Positions 45,969-57,969 of a stretch of DNA of 64,000 bases are shown here, in pieces; position 1 is the stretch's first letter, and every line of letters starts with the position of its first letter. Source of the DNA: Antedon bifida (Eukaryota; Echinodermata; Crinoidea; Comatulida; Antedonidae); the NCBI GenBank assembly GCA_963402885.1, contig OY727094.1:2978501-3042500 (forward strand), read 5' to 3'. Position numbers and translations under genes: made by a program. The notes below the pieces were generated by a model. It did not search any database, was not told the DNA's origin, and was given only the letters and a program-made list of their open reading frames with translations.

Positions 45969-46130
45969 AGCTCTGTCTAGACTATCAAACTTTATGTGGA
46001 AACAAAATGTGATGTGCACATATATGGACACGATGATATCATATCACTACCATATTTGGGTATATCACTACCGTATTTGGGCACATCACACTTTCTTTAT
46101 CAAACTAGTTTGATAGTGTAGATAGAGCTT
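45969..46130. mobile_element. Family-A MITE copy 20 (downstream of GOSR1)
   Basis: Complete ends, two internal units. It and 45 nt of right flank are duplicated at 46871-47056. Confidence 0.85.
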
Positions 46131-46373
46131 TAGTGTGATTAGTAATAAAGTCACAGATTATTTTTCTGTAGATTCAGGAAAGACACCAAACAACTTAAGT
46201 CCACTATAGCTGACTTACTTATTATTATTTTACATAATTCTATATGGTTAATATTTCTATACACTTGATTTTACACAAGTTAGAACACTTGGTACAGTGG
46301 GTTGTATTCCAAGCACTTTACTTTGTGAAGTTTGTTCTCTAACCTCTTTGATTGTCCTTTTAATATATCTATG

Positions 46374-46379
46374 TTTATT
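46374..46379 (-). terminator. Candidate GOSR1 polyadenylation signal
   Basis: AATAAA on the minus strand about 200 nt after the GOSR1 stop codon. Confidence 0.4.
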
Positions 46380-46576
46380 TTAGGCAATCAGTCAACACGA
46401 ACAAATCTGCTTGTCACTCCATCCCATACCAAAACGTTTGCCAAATTCGACATGCTCTCTTCTTGATACTCCCTGAACAACATTCTAAACGCTCTCTTCT
46501 TGTCACTCTCTGGACAACATTCTACACGCTCTCTTCACGTTACCCCCTGGACCAAATTCTACCTCCCTTCCTCATA

Positions 46577-49500
46577 TTAGTGAAAAGCATAGAGAAGTAG
46601 CAGAATAATACAGGTTGCTATAACACTACCTAGAATAATTGAATCTCGTCTTTTTCTTAAGTTTATTCTCTGGACTAAACTATTGATAACTGGAAATCGA
46701 TCTGAAAGTTTTTGGTTAAGGAATAAATTATGGAATTATTGGTAAAACAAAATTGAAAGATTGGTGAAAATATGAGTATCTTATTTCTTGGTTTCTTCAA
46801 GTGTGAGACCTCTAGGAGTTGTTCTGTGACATCACATATAAATACTACACAATATTACATTTTACCAGTTAAGCTCTGTCTATACTATCAAACTTTTATG
46901 TGACAACAAAATGTGATGTGCCCATATATGGACATAATGATGTCATATCACTACCATATTTGGGCACATCACACTTTGTGTATCAAACTAGTTTGATAGT
47001 GTAGACGGAGCTTTAGTGTGATTAGTAATAAAGTCAGATTATTTTTCTGTAGATTGTGATGTGCAGACATGATGATGTCACACCTACCATATTTAAGCAT
47101 ATCATATTTCGGCACATCACACTTTTTTTGTTAAACTAGTTTGATAGTGTAGACAGAGCTTTAGTACTTTTCAAAGGATACTGACCATATTGGTCATAGA
47201 ACCGGTGATCTTGCGTAAGGTACTTCGTTGTGACATTAGGTTTTCTTTAGTTGCTATGGCAATACTGTCAAGATAAACGAATACATTTTAAGACAAAAAA
47301 ATTCATTAACATTTTTAATTTATTTGAGAGCAAATTTAATTTAAAAGTCAAATCAACTAGCTGATACGACCAGATTTAAGCAAGGCAATCTAACAACAAG
47401 ACACTGAGCTTGCCTTGCTAAGATAAGAACTAGTAACAGTCCTTTGATCTTATGTCTGGCTGCGACAATTACCAACAGTACTGTACTATGTACATATTCT
47501 CAACAGCACAGAGTGTCTGTTGATGGGTGTGGAACTGATAGTGTCGCAGCCACAGATAAACCCTTTGATCATTTATCAATTCTACGAAATTACAAACATG
47601 TCAAAAGCTTTCACTCACTTAATTGTTTCATCTGTTAACCTATCAGAGCTGAAAAAGTAAAACAAATGATTAGACAATACATAGAATAACATACTCATCC
47701 AACTCATAAACATTCATTCATTATTTGTATTATGAGAATATTTATGAGTTAAAAGATTGACTGCTCTATTCAACTCAGCAGTCTCTCAATTAACAATTCA
47801 TTTTGTAATTAACAAATAAAATGGTAAGGATGCACTCGGGTGTGTTATAAAAAGGAATGTTACTAAATAAGGTATAGTATCAATAGTTTGACATTATTTA
47901 CAAAATTACAAGCTGAAAAATAAAATTACAGTAATATGAATAAAGATCAGTGGCCATATCAATCCCACTTATGAGAAATATTTCCTTTAAATAATTATTT
48001 CACTTAAGTCAATATATATTTAAGATTTTTTCTTAAGTGGTATTCATTTACATTGGAAAACAAATTTTTGATCTCTTGTGAATCAAAATGGTGAATATGG
48101 CTACTGTACTCTATAGTGCAAAGTATTGGTATAACACAATAACACAACACATTTATGAGATGTAGGACGTTGACATACTTCCTTAAATGTTCATGTTCCT
48201 TTAGATACATGTCCGTCCTCCTATTCAACCCTGATGAGTTCTTGTACGCATCAATTTCCCTTCGAACCGACCCCAACAGATCTTCTCGCTCCCGACACAC
48301 ACTAATATTCGTTCTAGTTTTCTGGAACTCGTGCGAGTAATCTTGGAGAATGTCTCGATGCCGTTGGAGCGTGTGCAGAAGTGCTGCACTCGGTGATAAT
48401 GATGATACGCTGTTTGTGTATTCAGACATACGGTCATTTACTTCCGTTAACTAGAAAATCAACCAATTTATCAGGTATTTAAATAAATGAGTACACATAC
48501 TAAAGTATATACAAATAATTGCAATATTAAGTTATCTATCTTTGGGTTAAACATTACAAAGGCCCTGGATATGAAATAATTAGGGTGTTGGATTACACTC
48601 AGATTGCATTAAAGGTATATAAATTATCAAAAACTTTGATTACTGATCGCGAGATCGAGGTTCGAATCCAACTCTCGCCGCATTGCTTGTATCCTTAGGC
48701 AAGATAATTTACTTACGTTTGCCTCTCTCCACCCAGGTGTATAAATGGGAACCCGGTTAGATCAAGACACAACTTTGCGCTGATTACTAGCTGCATTATG
48801 GGAGTATGTTTCCATACGTGTTTGATCCAAAAAATGACTGGGTACTAATGTTCAGCACTTCGAGGTTTCACATCATTAGGCGCTATATAAATCCAGGATA
48901 TTATTATTATTATTATACGATATTCTTAATTATCTTGTATTCAAAATTGCTAATACCTTTGCAAGTAACTGTTCGATCTCCATTGACATAGTTTCAAACA
49001 TTCTGTCGCTGTTGGAACCTCCAAGAAGGGGTGAAGAATCAGAACTGGAGAGGAGAGAAAAAGTATTGTTTTTTTTTATGGTGAGATGTCCATATTTTTA
49101 ATATACAAGTTTGCAATTCATGATAACCTCAGGTGAATTTTATTACTACATATCTCTTTATTGCAAAATGATAGTAATTACATAACATTGCTCAACTTAT
49201 TTGACAAAAAGACCAAATAAAATGCTTTCGCTTGTCTGGATTTGGCCTTGTAAATGAAATATAAAGTAATTATTTAACAGACGCTAGATAGATAGAAAGA
49301 GAAAGACCAAAAGGAAGATCAAAAACAACATGGATTGCAAACATAAAAAAGAAAACAGAACTTTTCACATGCGGACCTATACACATGCTTGCTCAAAAAC
49401 GTACTGATTTGCGAACATAAGTGAGACGCGCAATGTCTAACGACGATTAGCGTTTAAGATGAGATAGAATAATATAAATTGAATATAGCATATTTTACTT

Positions 49501-50495
49501 TTAGACCTAAAAAAACATTTACTTGATGATCAAGAGAAACAAGTCCAATTATAGTCCAGGAAGCATGAGAGACCCATTTAAAATATGTAATATATTTTTG
49601 GACTCAAAACAATGTATATTCTTATATTTTTGTTATGATGTGTATGTTTTCTATATGTGTAATGTCTGATATTTTATATTGGACAATAAATGCTGTGGAA
49701 AGCAGCACACATTCATGCCCCACGGTTGGCCGGGTGTGTTCTCTTCAGTTTAGTGTCATCCAAACTAAAGTCATTAACAAATTTCACTGAGTTCCTTGTG
49801 ATTAGATACTTACCTATTATAATCATCATCTTTTTGTGAGCTATAGCTGGTACCCAGTTTACTGAAGGATACCAATTTTAAATCCAACTCATTTTCCAAT
49901 TGACGAGCTTGTTTACGAAGATCTGTACAGAACATATAAATAAGAATATTAAGACAGTCATTACAACACATGTTATTATTGTAAGATTAAGATTTTAAAA
50001 TGCACAAACCAAACCATGGAGTTATTTATATTTTATAACTCCATATTATGACCAAAAATAAATAATATAATAATAATAATATTCAATCTTATTTAGATTG
50101 AACTAAATATTATCCTACTGGGCCTAGACACTACTAGGCCTAGCCAACGATCATATTAAAATAATAGTATTAAAACCTTTAAAAAAAGTCTAGGCCTAAT
50201 CTCAAGCCATAAGAATGACCAGGGTCGTTCGGGCGGAGCGCGGCAGCAGCAGTAAGGAAGGTTTGCTGCACTTCCACGTCATCTCGATGTGTTAATGTGA
50301 AGTAGGCCTAACGATTAGGGCCTGACAAAAACAGTCTGTAAATAACTAAATATATCCTGTAAAACTAAGACAATAACCCAGATATCTATTTTAGATCTTA
50401 AACTCCATAAATCAACATAAAAATAGTAATAACAGAATTTATATTTATAGTTTTTCGACAGTTCTACCTTCCCATTTGTTTCCTCCGTGCGCCAT
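46577..50495 (-). CDS. GOSR1: Golgi SNAP receptor complex member 1 (GOS28), 7 exons, 244 aa
   Basis: Qb-type v-SNARE of the Golgi used in ER-Golgi and intra-Golgi transport. Exons: 50495-50468, 49922-49814, 49044-48957, 48450-48179, 47648-47619, 47264-47182, 46701-46577 (735 nt). Landmarks: short first exon MAHGGNKWE, DLRKQARQLENELDLKLVSFSKL, DRMFETMSMEIEQLLAK, LHTLQRHRDILQDYSHEF, the SNARE helix (IAIATKENLMSQRSTLRKI and NRFPVINSLVQRINLRKRRD) and a single C-terminal membrane anchor SIILGSVIATCIILLLLYAF ending H. Length agrees with the vertebrate protein (about 250). The exon 6 donor is GTATCC at 47181, chosen because it alone keeps VNRFP in frame. Confidence 0.96.
46871..47013. mobile_element. 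Family-A MITE copy 21 (GOSR1 intron 6)
   Basis: Flanked by TTA and TTA; one internal unit. Followed by the same 45-nt flank as copy 20. Confidence 0.85.
47055..47161. mobile_element. Family-A MITE copy 22, left-truncated (GOSR1 intron 6)
   Basis: Lacks the left TIR (starts TGTGATGTGCAGACATGATG), right end complete. It ends 21 nt from the GOSR1 exon 6 donor. Confidence 0.75.
47381..47578. mobile_element. ~215-bp TIR element, copy 1 (GOSR1 intron 5)
   Basis: Left end CAAGGCAATCTAACAACAAG, then ACACTGAGCTTGCCTTGC, with interior GTCGCAGCCACAGATAAA shared with 62993-63202. Right end eroded. Confidence 0.65.
48640..48915 (+). mobile_element. tRNA-derived SINE, family 2 (GOSR1 intron 3)
   Basis: Second copy of the element at 21707: GAGGTTCGAATCCAACTCTC B box, CACCCAGGTGTATAAATGGG, tail GCGCTATATAAATCCAGGAT plus TTATTATTATTATT. 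It stops about 40 nt short of exon 3. Confidence 0.8.
49288..49445 (+). mobile_element. Remnant of non-LTR retrotransposon ORF2 C-terminus (GOSR1 intron 2)
   Basis: The plus-strand frame reads RPKGRSKTTWIANIKKKTEL, then MLAQKRTDLRT and a stop, and VRRAMSNDD after it; this G(R)PKTTW...W-type ending is characteristic of the extreme C-terminus of several LINE clades. No other part of the element is visible. Confidence 0.45.
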
Positions 50496-50547
50496 ATTTC
50501 TGAAAATATTCGTCTTCGTCGTCGTCTTCTTTAAAAAACGAAAGACA

Positions 50548-50555
50548 GCGCCCTC
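50548..50555 (-). promoter_or_regulatory. GCGCCCTC motif upstream of GOSR1
   Basis: Closest to its start codon of the five instances (53 nt), beside GTCGTCTTCTTT-type pyrimidine-rich 5' UTR sequence. Confidence 0.35.
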
Positions 50556-51605
50556 AATTTAATTATGAAATTTTCCCAATCTATTATCTATTTATAGCAC
50601 GGAAAAGGGAAAACCCACTCAATAATAAAACGTCAACAAATAACTCGTGATCTTGAATATGCAATGCGGAGAGCTTCGGTTAATAAATGATACTTTGTAG
50701 TAATGGCTGGTAAATAAACGTCCAGATCATTAGAGATAGCGAACAATCCAAACAAGCATTGCCTTTTTTACTCGGATTGTCTGTCTCACGGTACTGCTGT
50801 TGCCGGAGTAGACAAGCCTTACAATACCATTACCACCCTGCGGGTCACGTCAGAGAGGTGTTACGTAAGTTGCAATCTTGTTTTTTGCTTGGGTAATAGG
50901 ATAGAGACTCTGGTACTTGTTATGGCAGCCAGCCTCAGTTTATAGATTTGCAAAGATAGATAAGTTTTTGATTTAAAAATTGTGATTTCAAATAAGTTAA
51001 AACTTTTCAAACTATAAAGGGCCATCTTTCAGATTTGACATTATTGATGGTTCATTTGTTTTTATTAGAATTTTGCGGTTTGAAATCATGTTGTACAAAA
51101 TGTCAATATATCCAGTACTATATTATGTGTGAAATGATGATTTTTTGTATTTACACAAAAGAATTTGTTGACCTTGAAAGGCTTTGTATACTAGTGTGTA
51201 CTTCAAAATATTAAAGTATAATCAGACACTTTATGTGAAATGAAATACATTATTAACAAGTAAACACAGTAGTTACATGATAAGATTTAAAAAAAATGTA
51301 TTTTGCAGGTTGTACATTGAATATTTATTCATAATAGCTGTAATTGATATTTTTCAGAATTTTTTGTGGGCTTAATTTTTACAATAGTTTTAATTAAAAA
51401 GATATTGGAAGTGACTTTTACACTTTTCCTTGGATATTCAGGATGTATAATCACCAAGGTTGACAAGAGGTTATAGTTTTTGATGGTCATTTTATTTAAT
51501 TGTACATTTAAAGAATTAAATGCTTGTGTTTCCTCATCCTTCGAATACTGCAATCAAGTAATGGATAGCCATGTTTTTATCGTGTTTAACCATATTGTTG
51601 ATATC

Positions 51606-51690
51606 AAGTTTGCGGTACACCACGTATGTTAGTTCTCAAGTTTCTTGACGTTTCGATCAATATGCTTTGATCGTCCTCAGACAATATATT
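51606..51690. repeat. Half copy of palindromic element
   Basis: GCGGTACACCACGTATGTTA and TTTCTTGACGTTTCGATCAA match the left half of 18879-19029. Confidence 0.6.
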
Positions 51691-52279
51691 TAACCATATT
51701 ATTGTTTTCCAGCCTTGCATTCAATTATTTTATTTTATCAAAAAGTCAACCATTACTTTTAAAATTTGAATAAGGAACTATAGCTATTCATTACAGCCAT
51801 GATTTTTTTTATACACATACTTCCTTGTTTACACTGAACAGCCTGAAGAATTTGGTTTTTTTAAAAATTGTATTTTTCCTGTTCAAACCTATTGGTCTAG
51901 TAATAATATACAGTAACTACCACTAACAATAACTGACACTAACAATAACTTTCAATTGGTAATTACTAACCATTTCAATTATGTTTTATTACAGGCTGTT
52001 GTAGTATGTCTGTCTGGCAATTACAAAACTGTCTACTTGGAATAGAGAAAAGAACACTTTAGAATCTGTTTAGTTGTACGTACGAGGATTGTTAAAACAA
52101 GAAGTGCTTTCATTTAGTAATTTATGGAGTAAAGTTCTTACCGAAAAGCAGCCCGGTACTTGGTCTATGGTAGTGGTACTGTCCACTGGTACTGTCTGAT
52201 ATTAACTGTTTTTCTTTATTTACTCAGCTGTATTTTAAATTAAAATCAGTAATTAAAAACGAAAATATAAAGAAATGAA

Positions 52280-55200
52280 ATGGCTTCACCAACTTTGCAG
52301 TTAAGCTGCTGTAGCAACAATTCACATTTTGAGCATTCTGAAACATTGGATCATATTTATCATGGGTACCAGTACACCTCCATTGTGTCGTCGTTGTTCA
52401 GCATTGCTGGCGCTATATTCACTTTGTTACCGAGAAAGGTCAGTGACGGTATTTTCAAGAAACGGATGATTGAAGGCCCACAGTATAACATCATAAAAAT
52501 GTTGGCGTTTGCTGATTTAATGGCGTGTATCGGTAATTATCGATTTGTTTCAGTAAACTTTCGACAAACAGGAATTAAAGACGCAAATGATTTGACCAAT
52601 CACAAGTGAAGGTTTTTATTGATGGTTCTTTAGTGTAAGAGCCATCGTTTGTGATATGTCAAATTTCAATGGCAGACAAAAAAAATTAAAATTATTAAAA
52701 ATCTTTTTGATGGCGTCGATATATTTTTTAACATTGCAATAATAATTATGACATGTATAAACAAGGCATTCTAACAACAGGATGCTGAGCTTGACTTGCC
52801 AAGATAGGCTATCGTAACAGACTTTTACAAATATTACTAATTCTGACTAAACATTTGAGGAAGCCAATTGGCCAATCAAAAATTAGTCAAGCGTTTTGGG
52901 TGCGGAGACTGATCGTTTCGAAAACTAGAGGTAAACCTTTGATTTGGCCGAGCTCAGCGTCCTGTTAGATTGCCTTGGTATAAAGTAAAAATACGTCGGA
53001 GTAGAGCAAACCAGCTTAAATTTTTCATAAATGATAAAATCGATCAGGCAGGTTGCAGAAAAATAAAAATAGTCATTAATTTATTTTAAAAAGACATGGC
53101 TGTTAAATCTACGCCTGTAAACCAATAATTAATCTGACCAATTAACTTCCCTCTCTCACGCAAGCTACTCCGTAATAGTTATATTCTATATATATTATAT
53201 TTCTACTACTGCAGGTATAATTTGCTTTGAAAGTCTTTTACTTTGTAAAGCTAACGATTCTAGTATCAATGATCAGGACACCACTGGGCATGGCTTCTGT
53301 TTATTTTTCACTGTAAGTAGCATACTATAACTTTGCAATAAAAAGTCATTGAAATAAACATTTAAATTCTATAAATTAATTCTATAATTGGAATGTTATC
53401 TCTCCTAGGCTTGGACCCAGTTCTTTTACATCAGTACATACTTCCTAACAGCAAGTTATGCCATAGATGTTTACCTGATGTTGAGAGGAGTACACAAGTA
53501 AGATGAATATTCACCTGATAAAGTCTCTGATAAACCATGAAATAAGTCTGTACTTAAGGAGAAATTAAATTCCTTACTGTATGTAGTATCAACCCTCCTC
53601 ACCACATGCAGATGTTCAATACAAAATTAGGTTAACATAGAGTACAAAACTGTTAAGATGGCTAAAGCTCTGTCTACACTATCAAACTAGTTCGACAAAA
53701 AAGTGTGATGTGCCCGAATATGGTAGTGATATGACATCATCATGTCCATATATGGGCACATCACACTTTGTTGTCACATAATTTGATAGTGTAGACAGAG
53801 CCTAAAGCTATGTTTATTTTTGTGCCAAAACTGTTTTGCCACATAAAGTTTGATAGTGTAAACAGAACTTAACCAAACTTTTTTTTCCAGAGGAAAGCTT
53901 TCTGTTATAATGCCTGTTTGCTGTTTCCTCTGTCCCTTCTTACTGGTTTTCATTGGTATTGTGTGTTTATATAGCTCTACCAACTCTCCATTAACGTTAG
54001 TAAATTTGTGTTATTGTTTATAAATAAATCATTCTATTATTTAATTAACAAAAACTACAGTATACGGTCAACTTTAAACCATGTTTAGAATTTAGGATTT
54101 AAAAAAAAAGAAAACAATTCTATGAAGTAATTTGGAAGAAATAATCAAGGCTTCCATGGATTTTTAGAAATCAAATTAGTAATTTCGCATTATACTGATT
54201 TTCTCTCATAATTTGTCTATATCATGTGAACCACTTGATAAAAGCATGGAGGTAAAAAATAAATAATAACAAATATTTTTTACCTCCATGATAAAAGTAA
54301 CTGTTTGTTTACCAATGATCTACACAACAAAAAGTATTTGTATAGCGCCAGAATCAACTAAACCGAAGTAAAAAAGACACTTATATTGGATGTTAAAAAG
54401 ATGCGTTTTAAGTTCTTTTTAAAAAAAAAGTTAGATTAATACAAACACCGTTTAATTCCAGGTGTATTTCAGAGGTAGAAAACTTGATTCCTCTGTACCT
54501 AGCCTCCTACCTGCCTATTATTGCCGTCATGCTGCTCAATCCTGTCATCTACTATCTATCCTATAATAAAGGTATACTTTAATTTCAATAATCTTCGTCC
54601 CTTCTGTCCTCGTTCTGTCACGTGTTTTTGTCCTGTGTCTTGTTGTGCTTGTGTATGTAGCTTAAATTGTTTATTATTTTTTCTTTATTCTTGTTATTTA
54701 TTTATTCATATTTTATTTTCATTTATTTATTTATTAACTACTTTTGAAACATTTATTATATATACTTTTTGAATTATTTTTTTTTTCTGGTGGAACTAGC
54801 CTTAAAGCCCTCCGGGCTTATTTATGTTTCTCCAGCATAAGTGCATTCTAATTATAAAAAAAAAAAAAACACACTGTAATATTATTTCACAATGATGTAT
54901 CTTATGAAAATAAATTGAATTGAATTGAATAAACTATGATTGTTTTTAAAACAGACTTTGCTAATTACACTAGACAAACTAATTGAACATTTTTTTTAAA
55001 CCAATACTCAAAGGAACCAGATGCTTACTTTGCTAAAGCTCTGTGTACATGTACACTATCAAAGTTTATGTGACAACAAATGTGATGTGCCCATATAAAG
55101 ACATGATGGTGTCATACCACTACCATATGTGGGTATACCACTACCATATTTGGGCACATCCCACTTTTTGTCAAACTAGTTTGATAGTGTAGACAGAGCT

Positions 55201-56696
55201 TAATGGTGGACAAACTAATTAAAATTTTTTTTTTGGTAGTGAAACCAATACTGAAAGGAACAAGAGGCCAATACACTGACAAGGAGAGGGCTTATTTACG
55301 AGCCGTAAAGAACAAATTTTTTCTGATTATTGCGGTATTCATAATTTGGTACGGCTTTACTTTACTTACACTAGTTTCATTTCATTTCATTTACCCATGA
55401 ATATAAATTATAAACATTGTAACATACAAATAATAATAATTATATCAAGGGAAGGGCTAAAAAATAGTTGAAACTAATCAAGTCCAGCCCCTAAACATTG
55501 AAATATAAATAGTTATATAAATAAATTATAACCCTAACCTGTCTAAAAAATTAATATACATAAAACACTATAGTCAACTTTTCTACAAATAAAAAATAAA
55601 ACCACAAAAAAGACGCTGGTAGTAGTTCACTCTTTTTTTTTTAAATGTTTGAAGAAATCTATAATCATCCTTTTCCTACAAAATTCAATCACATTCATTC
55701 AGCTAAATGGAAAATATGTGCTTTGTAACTCCACTTATAACACAATGCATACATATTTCTAACGTTTTATAGAATAATGCATAACAAATCTAAAAAATAT
55801 TTCAGACTAAAACTTATTTATTTTTTAGCTGGTGGCCGAATATAATTGTAGGTGCCATCAATCTTCATGTGGGATTTTCAAAACAAAAAGAAATATTAAT
55901 TGGAAAATTACACCTAACTGGCTTACAGTATATCATCATTTTTCTTTGGTTCTGTATGGTAGGTCTTCAATCATCAATCGTCAAATTTTCATTTTTTTGC
56001 ATAGTTTAGCAAAGTTCCACCTAGATAGAAGTAGGTGTATTACTCCTACTCCTATCTAGGTGGAACTACTCTAAAACATGAATTATTTAAAGATGTATTG
56101 TCCCCCTGAAAAAATTATTCTTAACATTGTTGAATATGCCATTTTAATGTAACATAATAGTTATCTACTTTGACCAAAAATTGGACCAAAAAAATAATGT
56201 ATTTACCTGAAAAAAATGTAATTTAACGCAAAAAATGTTCAAATTGGCTGCCAGCCAATGGGTTTTATGAGTGAAAACATTATTTTTTTTCGTTTTTTTT
56301 TCTACTGAAGTGATTAACTTTATTAAAACTACAAAATAACGTATTAAAAGTCTAATTTAATTAATCTTCATTTTTCATGTTTTTTGGGGACAATAAAAAT
56401 AAAAACAAAATAAAATGTTCAAAATAAATACTTTCAACCATTTTTATGTTTAGGCTGTATTCAATCCTCTACAAGCAGTCTTAAATACGTTGGTGTATGT
56501 AGGCTGGGGAGGATGTTGCAATATTGCCTTGTTTTCATGTTGCCATCGACGACGACGGCAGGAGATCCCGACAAACATCATCGAGGACTCGGACACATTC
56601 ACTCACTTGCAAGACATACAGAGAAAGGGTTTTACGAGAACAAGAACGCTGCGTGTAAATGAGCGGTCACCTTTAATGCGTACAAAGCCATTTTGA
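52280..56696 (+). CDS. GPR143: GPR143 (ocular albinism type 1) G protein-coupled receptor, 8 exons, 378 aa
   Basis: Seven-membrane-segment receptor; vertebrate GPR143 sits in melanosome and lysosome membranes of pigment cells and responds to L-DOPA. Exons 52280-52532, 53215-53312, 53409-53497, 53891-53995, 54462-54571, 55240-55348, 55829-55958, 56454-56696 (1137 nt). Landmarks: CCSNNSHFEHSE N-terminus, YNIIKMLAFADLMACIG (TM2), WTQFFYISTYFLTASYAIDV (TM3), LSVIMPVCCFLCPFLLVFIG (TM4), LIPLYLASYLPIIAVMLLNP (TM5), intracellular loop 3 RGQYTDKERAYLRAVKNKFF, WWPNIIVGAIN (TM6), and VFNPLQAVLNTLVYVGWGG (TM7). A basic, cysteine-rich tail follows, and the C-terminus has ERSPLMRTKPF, with a dileucine-like sorting signal. 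Slightly shorter than human (404). Introns 3 and 5 contain MITEs. Confidence 0.95.
52762..52978. mobile_element. ~215-bp TIR element, copy 2 (GPR143 intron 1)
   Basis: Complete inverted ends: CAAGGCATTCTAACAACAGG and complement of CAAGGCAATCTAACAGGACG. Confidence 0.8.
53022..53108. repeat. Dispersed repeat shared with ANKRD13 intron 5 (GPR143 intron 1)
   Basis: TTTCATAAATGATAAAATCG and GGTTGCAGAAAAATAAAAAT match 26456-26545. Unclassified. Confidence 0.55.
53665..53870. mobile_element. Family-A MITE copy 23 plus a second end (GPR143 intron 3)
   Basis: 53665-53802 is a full copy in reverse order of arms; 53805-53870 is an additional end fragment (GCCACATAAAGTTTGATAGT) right next to it, 20 nt before the acceptor of exon 4. 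Confidence 0.8.
54600..54935. repeat. Pyrimidine-rich stretch and LINE-like tail (GPR143 intron 5)
   Basis: Ends with AAAGCCCTCCGGGCTTATTT, an A14 run and the tandem pentamer AATTG (ATTGAATTGAATTGAAT). This kind of tail is typical of CR1/L2-like 3' ends, but no coding remnant is visible. Confidence 0.35.
55036..55201. mobile_element. Family-A MITE copy 24 (GPR143 intron 5)
   Basis: Complete except for a small duplication in the left TIR (GTGTACATGTACACTATC). It ends about 38 nt from the exon 6 boundary. Confidence 0.85.
56006..56075 (+). other. Near-perfect 23-bp hairpin in GPR143 intron 7
   Basis: Arms AGTTCCACCTAGATAGAAGT (56013) and ACTCCTATCTAGGTGGAACT (to 56067) with a single mismatch over 23 bp and a 9-nt loop, plus further pairing outside. 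Pre-miRNA sized; alternatively a very small MITE. Confidence 0.5.
56087..56395. mobile_element. ~310-bp TIR element (GPR143 intron 7)
   Basis: TTAAAGATGTATTGTCCCCC at left and TTTTTTGGGGACAATAAAAA at right; interior TTTAATTAATCTTCATTTTT as in 18396-18722. Ends about 58 nt from exon 8. Confidence 0.8.
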
Positions 56697-56705
56697 GATT
56701 CTTAA

Positions 56706-56711
56706 AATAAA
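56706..56711 (+). terminator. AATAAA at GPR143 stop / MITE junction
   Basis: The hexamer is made of flanking AATA plus the first AA of the MITE. It is only 10 nt from the stop codon, close for a functional signal; AATAAA near 56930 is the alternative. Confidence 0.3.
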
Positions 56712-56853
56712 GCTCTGTCCACACTGTCAAACTTTATGTAACAAAAAAAATGTTATGTGCTGATATATAGACATGATGATGTCATATTACTACCATATTT
56801 GGGCATATCACACTTTTTTTGTCAAAACTAATTTGATAGTGTAGACAGAGCTT
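56710..56853. mobile_element. Family-A MITE copy 25 (GPR143 3' UTR)
   Basis: TA|AAGCTCTGTCCACACTGTCA...GAGCTT|TA; complete ends, one internal unit; begins 13 nt after the stop codon. Confidence 0.85.
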
Positions 56854-57425
56854 TAGAAGCATTGTTTTGTTTCAACCAATATGGTAACCATAAAGATTAT
56901 TGTGTTGATCTTGAGGTTTGTGCTGAATGTAATAATAAAATGTACTTAATAACAAGAAGCACATCAATTGATTTTCAACTGTTTTAACTTACTAAAAAAA
57001 CATTTTATATTTAAAATACTAATTTTCTACTTACATTATATTTTTAATTTTGTGAAACAAATTTTTTATACTGCTTTTAATTATATTTATTTCAAGATGG
57101 TGGTTGGTTTAGCAGTGTTGTGGTGTAAATAAAAATACAATTTGTAAACCTCCGAGTTGAATTTTTTATTTTAGGACTTTTTCATGGCGTTAAAATGCCA
57201 GAAATTTACCGAAAATGGTTCAATTTCCTATCAATTTGTATAACTTTTTATGATACCTTTTAGGCATCAACAAAGCATACTTATTCCCTGCAGATCCTAT
57301 TCTTTATGGTTTCACTGACTAAGATATAAATATAATAAAAAACTATATACAGTACAGGTCAACTCCACAAAAAAACTCTTTAAAAACATTCCAAAAGCTG
57401 ACCTGAAGATAACAATGTTCATCTA

Positions 57426-57650
57426 AAGCTCTGTTTACACTATCAAACTTAATGTGACAAGTGTGATGTGCCCAAATATGATAGTGATATGCTTAAATAT
57501 GGTGATATGACATCATCATGTCTATGTATAAGCACATCACATTTGTTAGTTTGATAGTGTAGACAGAGCTTAAAACATTCAGTATACAGTATAGTAAATA
57601 TATTCACACATTTATTTCTCACATAACGTTTAATAGTGTAGACAGAGCTC
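57426..57650. mobile_element. Family-A MITE copy 26 plus extra end
   Basis: 57426-57571 is a near-complete copy; a separate right end (TAATAGTGTAGACAGAGCTC) lies at 57619-57650. Confidence 0.8.
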
Positions 57651-57969
57651 AAAAGCAGATGTTGAAGAGATGTGTTCCTTTGGAATCTAAATACAGCAAC
57701 ACAGAGTTAGAAACAATAATTATTAATAGAAAATATTGTTCAGTCTTAATACAATTAATACCCTTCTGCATAAACCTTTAACAAGTTGTAACAGACATTG
57801 ATCATTACCGGTTTTCATACACACAGTCTCTAAAGCAAGTTTGACAAATCTGACCCCATGGACAATTTTCAGGAACAGTACTAGTGTGTAATAATCTATA
57901 ATCAATAATCAATACATGCGCAACGGAGATTGATACAATCTCATCCTAATATGTTACGATCATAAAAGT

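Larger units (their letters stand above)
44209..46576. other. Intergenic METTL16 promoter / GOSR1 3' flank
   Basis: TAGGCCTA-rich segment at 44370-44530, GCGCCCTC at 44732-44739, then 1.2 kb of AT-rich DNA with no gene, and MITE copy 20. Confidence 0.4.
50496..52279. other. Divergent intergenic region GOSR1 / GPR143
   Basis: Promoters for both genes. GCGCCCTC at 50548-50555 lies 53 nt upstream of the GOSR1 ATG. 51606-51690 is half of the palindromic element seen at 18879. No protein gene; the GPR143 5' UTR is likely in the last few hundred bases. Confidence 0.4.
56697..57969. other. Convergent 3' intergenic, GPR143 / MUL1
   Basis: Both 3' UTRs are expected here. Two MITE copies; AATAAA on the plus strand at 56706-56711 and near 56930. 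No gene. Confidence 0.4.
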
